Assembly: GCA_044337515.1 (NCBI GenBank)
Contig: JBIINK010000046.1
Coordinates: 1 to 16,918 of the forward strand
Direction of reading: 5' to 3'
Origin: CAJBVG01 sp044337515
GTDB lineage: Bacteria; Bacteroidota; Bacteroidia; Sphingobacteriales; Sphingobacteriaceae
DNA length: 16,918 bases
The position numbers and the translations under genes were made by a program. Shown in pieces: positions 14,804 through 16,918 of the stretch (position 1 is the first letter of the stretch; every line of letters starts with the position of its first letter). Under the pieces are notes generated by a model. The model was not told where the DNA came from. It searched no databases and saw only the letters and a list, made by a program, of their open reading frames with translations.

Positions 14804-15511
14804 CTAGAAGTTAGGTTTGAGTATAAACTTCTCGTAAAACTCAACAATATGTTGTACCGCATCATCGGCGGTATCTACCACTTTGAAAAGGAACATATCA
14901 TCAGGCGATAAATTGTTTTCTTTTTCCAACATCGTTTTCTGAATCCATTCTATTAGTCCGCCCCAGAACTCAGTGCCTACAAGCACTACAGGGAATTGCG
15001 CAACTTTCTTAGTCTGAATTAAAGTTAATGCTTCGAACAATTCATCTAGCGTTCCAAATCCACCTGGCAATACCACAAACCCTTGTGCGTATTTTAAGAA
15101 CATCACTTTTCTCACAAAGAAATAATCGAAGTTCATCAATTTATCTAAATCGATATATGGGTTATGTGTTTGTTCAAATGGAAGTACAATGTTTAGTCCA
15201 ACCGATTTACCACCTGTAGCTCTTGCACCTTTATTGCCAGCTTCCATAATACCTGGGCCACCACCGGTAATAATACCGTAGCCTTTGCGTGTAAGCTTCT
15301 CCGCAATCTCTTCGCCTAATTTATAGTATACATGATCAGGCTTTGTTCTTGCCGATCCAAATATCGAAACACATGGGCCAATTTTAGCCAACTTCTCAAA
15401 TCCCTCTACAAACTCAGCCATGACTTTAAAAATCTGCCAAGCATTTTGAGTTTTAATTTCGTTCCAGTTTTTATTCTCGAACGCACTTCTAATTTTATCG
15501 TCTCCTGTCAT
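14804..15511 (-). CDS. LOG family protein (TIGR00730-type, putative cytokinin riboside 5'-monophosphate phosphoribohydrolase)
   Basis: This 235-residue protein has the LOG motifs: SIFGSAR (49-55), GGGPGIMEAGNKGA (83-96), FFVRK (131-135) and PGGFGTLDE (149-157), so the catalytic R and E are present. Characterised members cleave nucleoside monophosphates such as cytokinin ribotides to the base and ribose phosphate; in bacteria the true substrate is often unclear, and the old name lysine decarboxylase is wrong for this fold. It is cytoplasmic. The ATG at 15511 is preceded by AAAAAGGA with no spacer, so that is unlikely to be a real ribosome site. Upstream lies the TATTAAG repeat; the TAG lies in a family C heptamer. 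Confidence 0.9.
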   Translation of the reverse strand: MTGDDKIRSAFENKNWNEIKTQNAWQIFKVMAEFVEGFEKLAKIGPCVSIFGSARTKPDHVYYKLGEEIAEKLTRKGYGIITGGGPGIMEAGNKGARATGGKSVGLNIVLPFEQTHNPYIDLDKLMNFDYFFVRKVMFLKYAQGFVVLPGGFGTLDELFEALTLIQTKKVAQFPVVLVGTEFWGGLIEWIQKTMLEKENNLSPDDMFLFKVVDTADDAVQHIVEFYEKFILKPNF

Positions 15512-15521
15512 TCCTTTTTAT

Positions 15522-15582
15522 GTATTAAGTAGTATGTATTAAGTATTAAGTATTAAGTATTAAGTATTAAGTATTAAGTATT
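15522..15582. repeat. Heptamer repeat family D (TATTAAG)
   Basis: Six full units of TATTAAG and a partial one run without error from 15537 to 15582. Looser copies start at 15522. The array lies 11 to 71 bases upstream of the LOG-gene ATG, where a promoter or leader would be expected. Confidence 0.95.
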
Positions 15583-15600
15583 ATTTGTCTTAAGAAAAAA

Positions 15601-15719
15601 TCCAGTGTCCAGTGTCCTTTGTCCAGTGTCCAGTGTCCTTTGTCCTTTGTCCAGTGTCCTTTGTCCAATGTCCTTTGTCCAGTGTCCAGTGTCCAATGTC
15701 CAGTGTCCAGTGTCTATTT
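15601..15719. repeat. Heptamer repeat family B (TCCAGTG), 16 units plus a degenerate one
   Basis: Sixteen units in perfect register take only three forms: TCCAGTG (9 copies), TCCTTTG (5) and TCCAATG (2). A seventeenth, TCTATTT, contains the stop codon of the symporter gene (TAG on the minus strand, 15714-15716). Read from that stop it is the TGGACAN sense, as in the copy at 13769. Confidence 0.95.
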
Positions 15720-16918
15720 ATTTTTTCTCAAAAGGAGCAAACCAATAAATGTAATAATTCCATTCAGGATAAGCAACTCGAATCCGAACTTATATCCGTT
15801 TAGCCATTGCACGCTATTAGCGTTTAATATATAGCAAATAATAGGGGAAAGGATACAAATTACAGGAACCCATTTATCTTTTACAGAGTTCTTAGTGAAC
15901 AAGCCGTAGGCAAATAATCCGAGTAATGGGCCATAGGTATAACCCGCTACGGTAAAGAGTTTCCCGACGACGGCTTGGTCGTTGATGCTTTTAAATAATA
16001 CGATGACCAAGAACAAAAGAAAGGCGAAACTAAAATGAACATAATAGCGAATTCGTTTACGCTTTTGTTCGTCAAGGTCTTCTCGTTTATTCAATCCTAA
16101 AATATCTACACAAAACGATGTGGTTAATGAAGTTAATGCTCCATCGGCACTTGGATAGGCTGCTGATATTAATCCGATGATGAATACTAATCCAGCAAAA
16201 CTACCTAAGTATTTAATGGCTAAGGTTGGGAATAACTCATCTGAATTACTTGGTAATGCAATTCCTTTTTGTTGAGCATATTGATATAATATAACACCCA
16301 AGCTTAAGAATAGTAAGTTAATGAACACTAATACTAGACTAAAACTAATCATGTTTTTCTGAGCATCCTTTAACGATTTACAACTCAAATTCTTTTGCAT
16401 CATTTCCTGGTCGAGGCCAGTCATGGTAATGGTGATAAACATCCCGCTGAAAAATTGCTTCAAGAAAAATCGTTTATCATTTACATCGGTAAAAATAATT
16501 TGTGAGTAATCACTCTTCTTAATCGTGCTCACTAAATCACCAAAACTATAACCCAATTCTTTCGAAATAATATAAACCGATAAGCCCACGCCTAACAACA
16601 TAAAAGTAGTTTGAAGGGTGTCTGTCCAGATGATTGTTTTAATGCCACCCTCGAACGTATACAGCAGAATTAAGCAGATAAATACCAATACGGTAACATA
16701 GAACGGAACGCCCCATTGTTGAAACACAAATGTTTGAAGTACACTCACCACTAAGAACATTCGGAACGAAGCACCAATGACTCTAGAAAGGATAAAAAAG
16801 GAAGCACCAGATTGGTACGACCAGAATCCAAAACGTTGTTCTAAAAACGAATAGATGGATGTTAAATTTAAGCGATAATAGAGTGGTAGCAATACTGTAG
16901 CAATTACAATGTAACCGG
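15714..16918 (-). CDS. Sodium:solute symporter family protein, 5' end outside the window
   Basis: The frame is open to the last base of the window, so the N-terminus is missing; about 401 residues are present, and a TTG at 16892 is internal. It is a polytopic inner-membrane protein with roughly ten hydrophobic helices. SSS-family features include LTSIYSFLEQRFG, a FEGGIKTIIWTDTLQT segment, TGLDQEMMQKNLSC, then SAAYPSADGALTSLTTSFCVDI, and GYTYGPLLGLFAYGLF. Such carriers move sugars, amino acids, vitamins or other organic solutes with sodium; the substrate cannot be told. The C-terminus LLLLRKNK ends in a TAG that falls inside the last heptamer of the family B repeat. Confidence 0.92.
   Translation of the reverse strand, partial: GYIVIATVLLPLYYRLNLTSIYSFLEQRFGFWSYQSGASFFILSRVIGASFRMFLVVSVLQTFVFQQWGVPFYVTVLVFICLILLYTFEGGIKTIIWTDTLQTTFMLLGVGLSVYIISKELGYSFGDLVSTIKKSDYSQIIFTDVNDKRFFLKQFFSGMFITITMTGLDQEMMQKNLSCKSLKDAQKNMISFSLVLVFINLLFLSLGVILYQYAQQKGIALPSNSDELFPTLAIKYLGSFAGLVFIIGLISAAYPSADGALTSLTTSFCVDILGLNKREDLDEQKRKRIRYYVHFSFAFLLFLVIVLFKSINDQAVVGKLFTVAGYTYGPLLGLFAYGLFTKNSVKDKWVPVICILSPIICYILNANSVQWLNGYKFGFELLILNGIITFIGLLLLRKNK

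Noticed and set aside
15512..15519. AAAAAGGA as the ribosome site of the LOG gene
   Set aside because: It touches the ATG with no spacer, which does not work as a Shine-Dalgarno site.
15612..15834. Cys/Ser/Val-rich small proteins over the TCCAGTG array
   Set aside because: They are translations of the heptamer repeat that then run antisense through the symporter gene.

Overview
The window reads as chromosomal DNA of a low-GC member of the Bacteroidota. Evidence: Por/type IX secretion C-terminal sorting domains on two surface proteins, a fused MurF-alanine racemase, a Rho factor with a long hydrophilic insertion, TTTG-N19-TAnnTTTG type promoters, and little Shine-Dalgarno signal. I cannot assign a genus.

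Layout. (1) 2-3497, plus strand: two tandem paralogous secreted proteins of the choice-of-anchor B (LVIVD propeller) type, ending in a clear intrinsic terminator. (2) 3579-6167, minus strand: a tight rho-pssA-purS cluster (termination, phosphatidylserine synthesis, purine synthesis). (3) 6321-8698, plus: pyrF, a DUF2851 protein and a small PspC-domain protein. (4) 8792-10116, minus: a short-chain dehydrogenase and recX, with a one-base overlap. (5) 10181-13163, plus: murF-alr fusion and a DUF502 membrane protein, with an 8-base overlap. (6) 13164-15720: an accessory, repeat-rich stretch containing a small nucleotidyltransferase two-gene module and a LOG-family gene. (7) 15714-end, minus: a sodium:solute symporter cut by the window edge.

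The unusual content is between the genes. Nearly every transcription-unit 3' end runs into a tandem repeat with a 7-base period (families GTGGGTA, TGGACAN and GATGTTA-like) or, after the DUF502 gene, an 8-base period. Several stop codons lie inside or within a few bases of the repeat; in recX the repeat encodes the last residues and the stop. Between convergent genes the repeat flips orientation part-way, so each gene meets it in the same sense. The two divergent promoter gaps (6168-6320 and 10117-10180) hold none. The largest array (13169-13730) has 11 copies of a 22-bp hairpin-forming core whose spacing is always 38 plus a multiple of 8 bases. I see no cas genes, transposase, rRNA, tRNA or phage genes. 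The best candidates for something undescribed are this 3'-end-anchored repeat system, the 11-core array, and the 40-bp perfect direct repeat on either side of the nucleotidyltransferase module.
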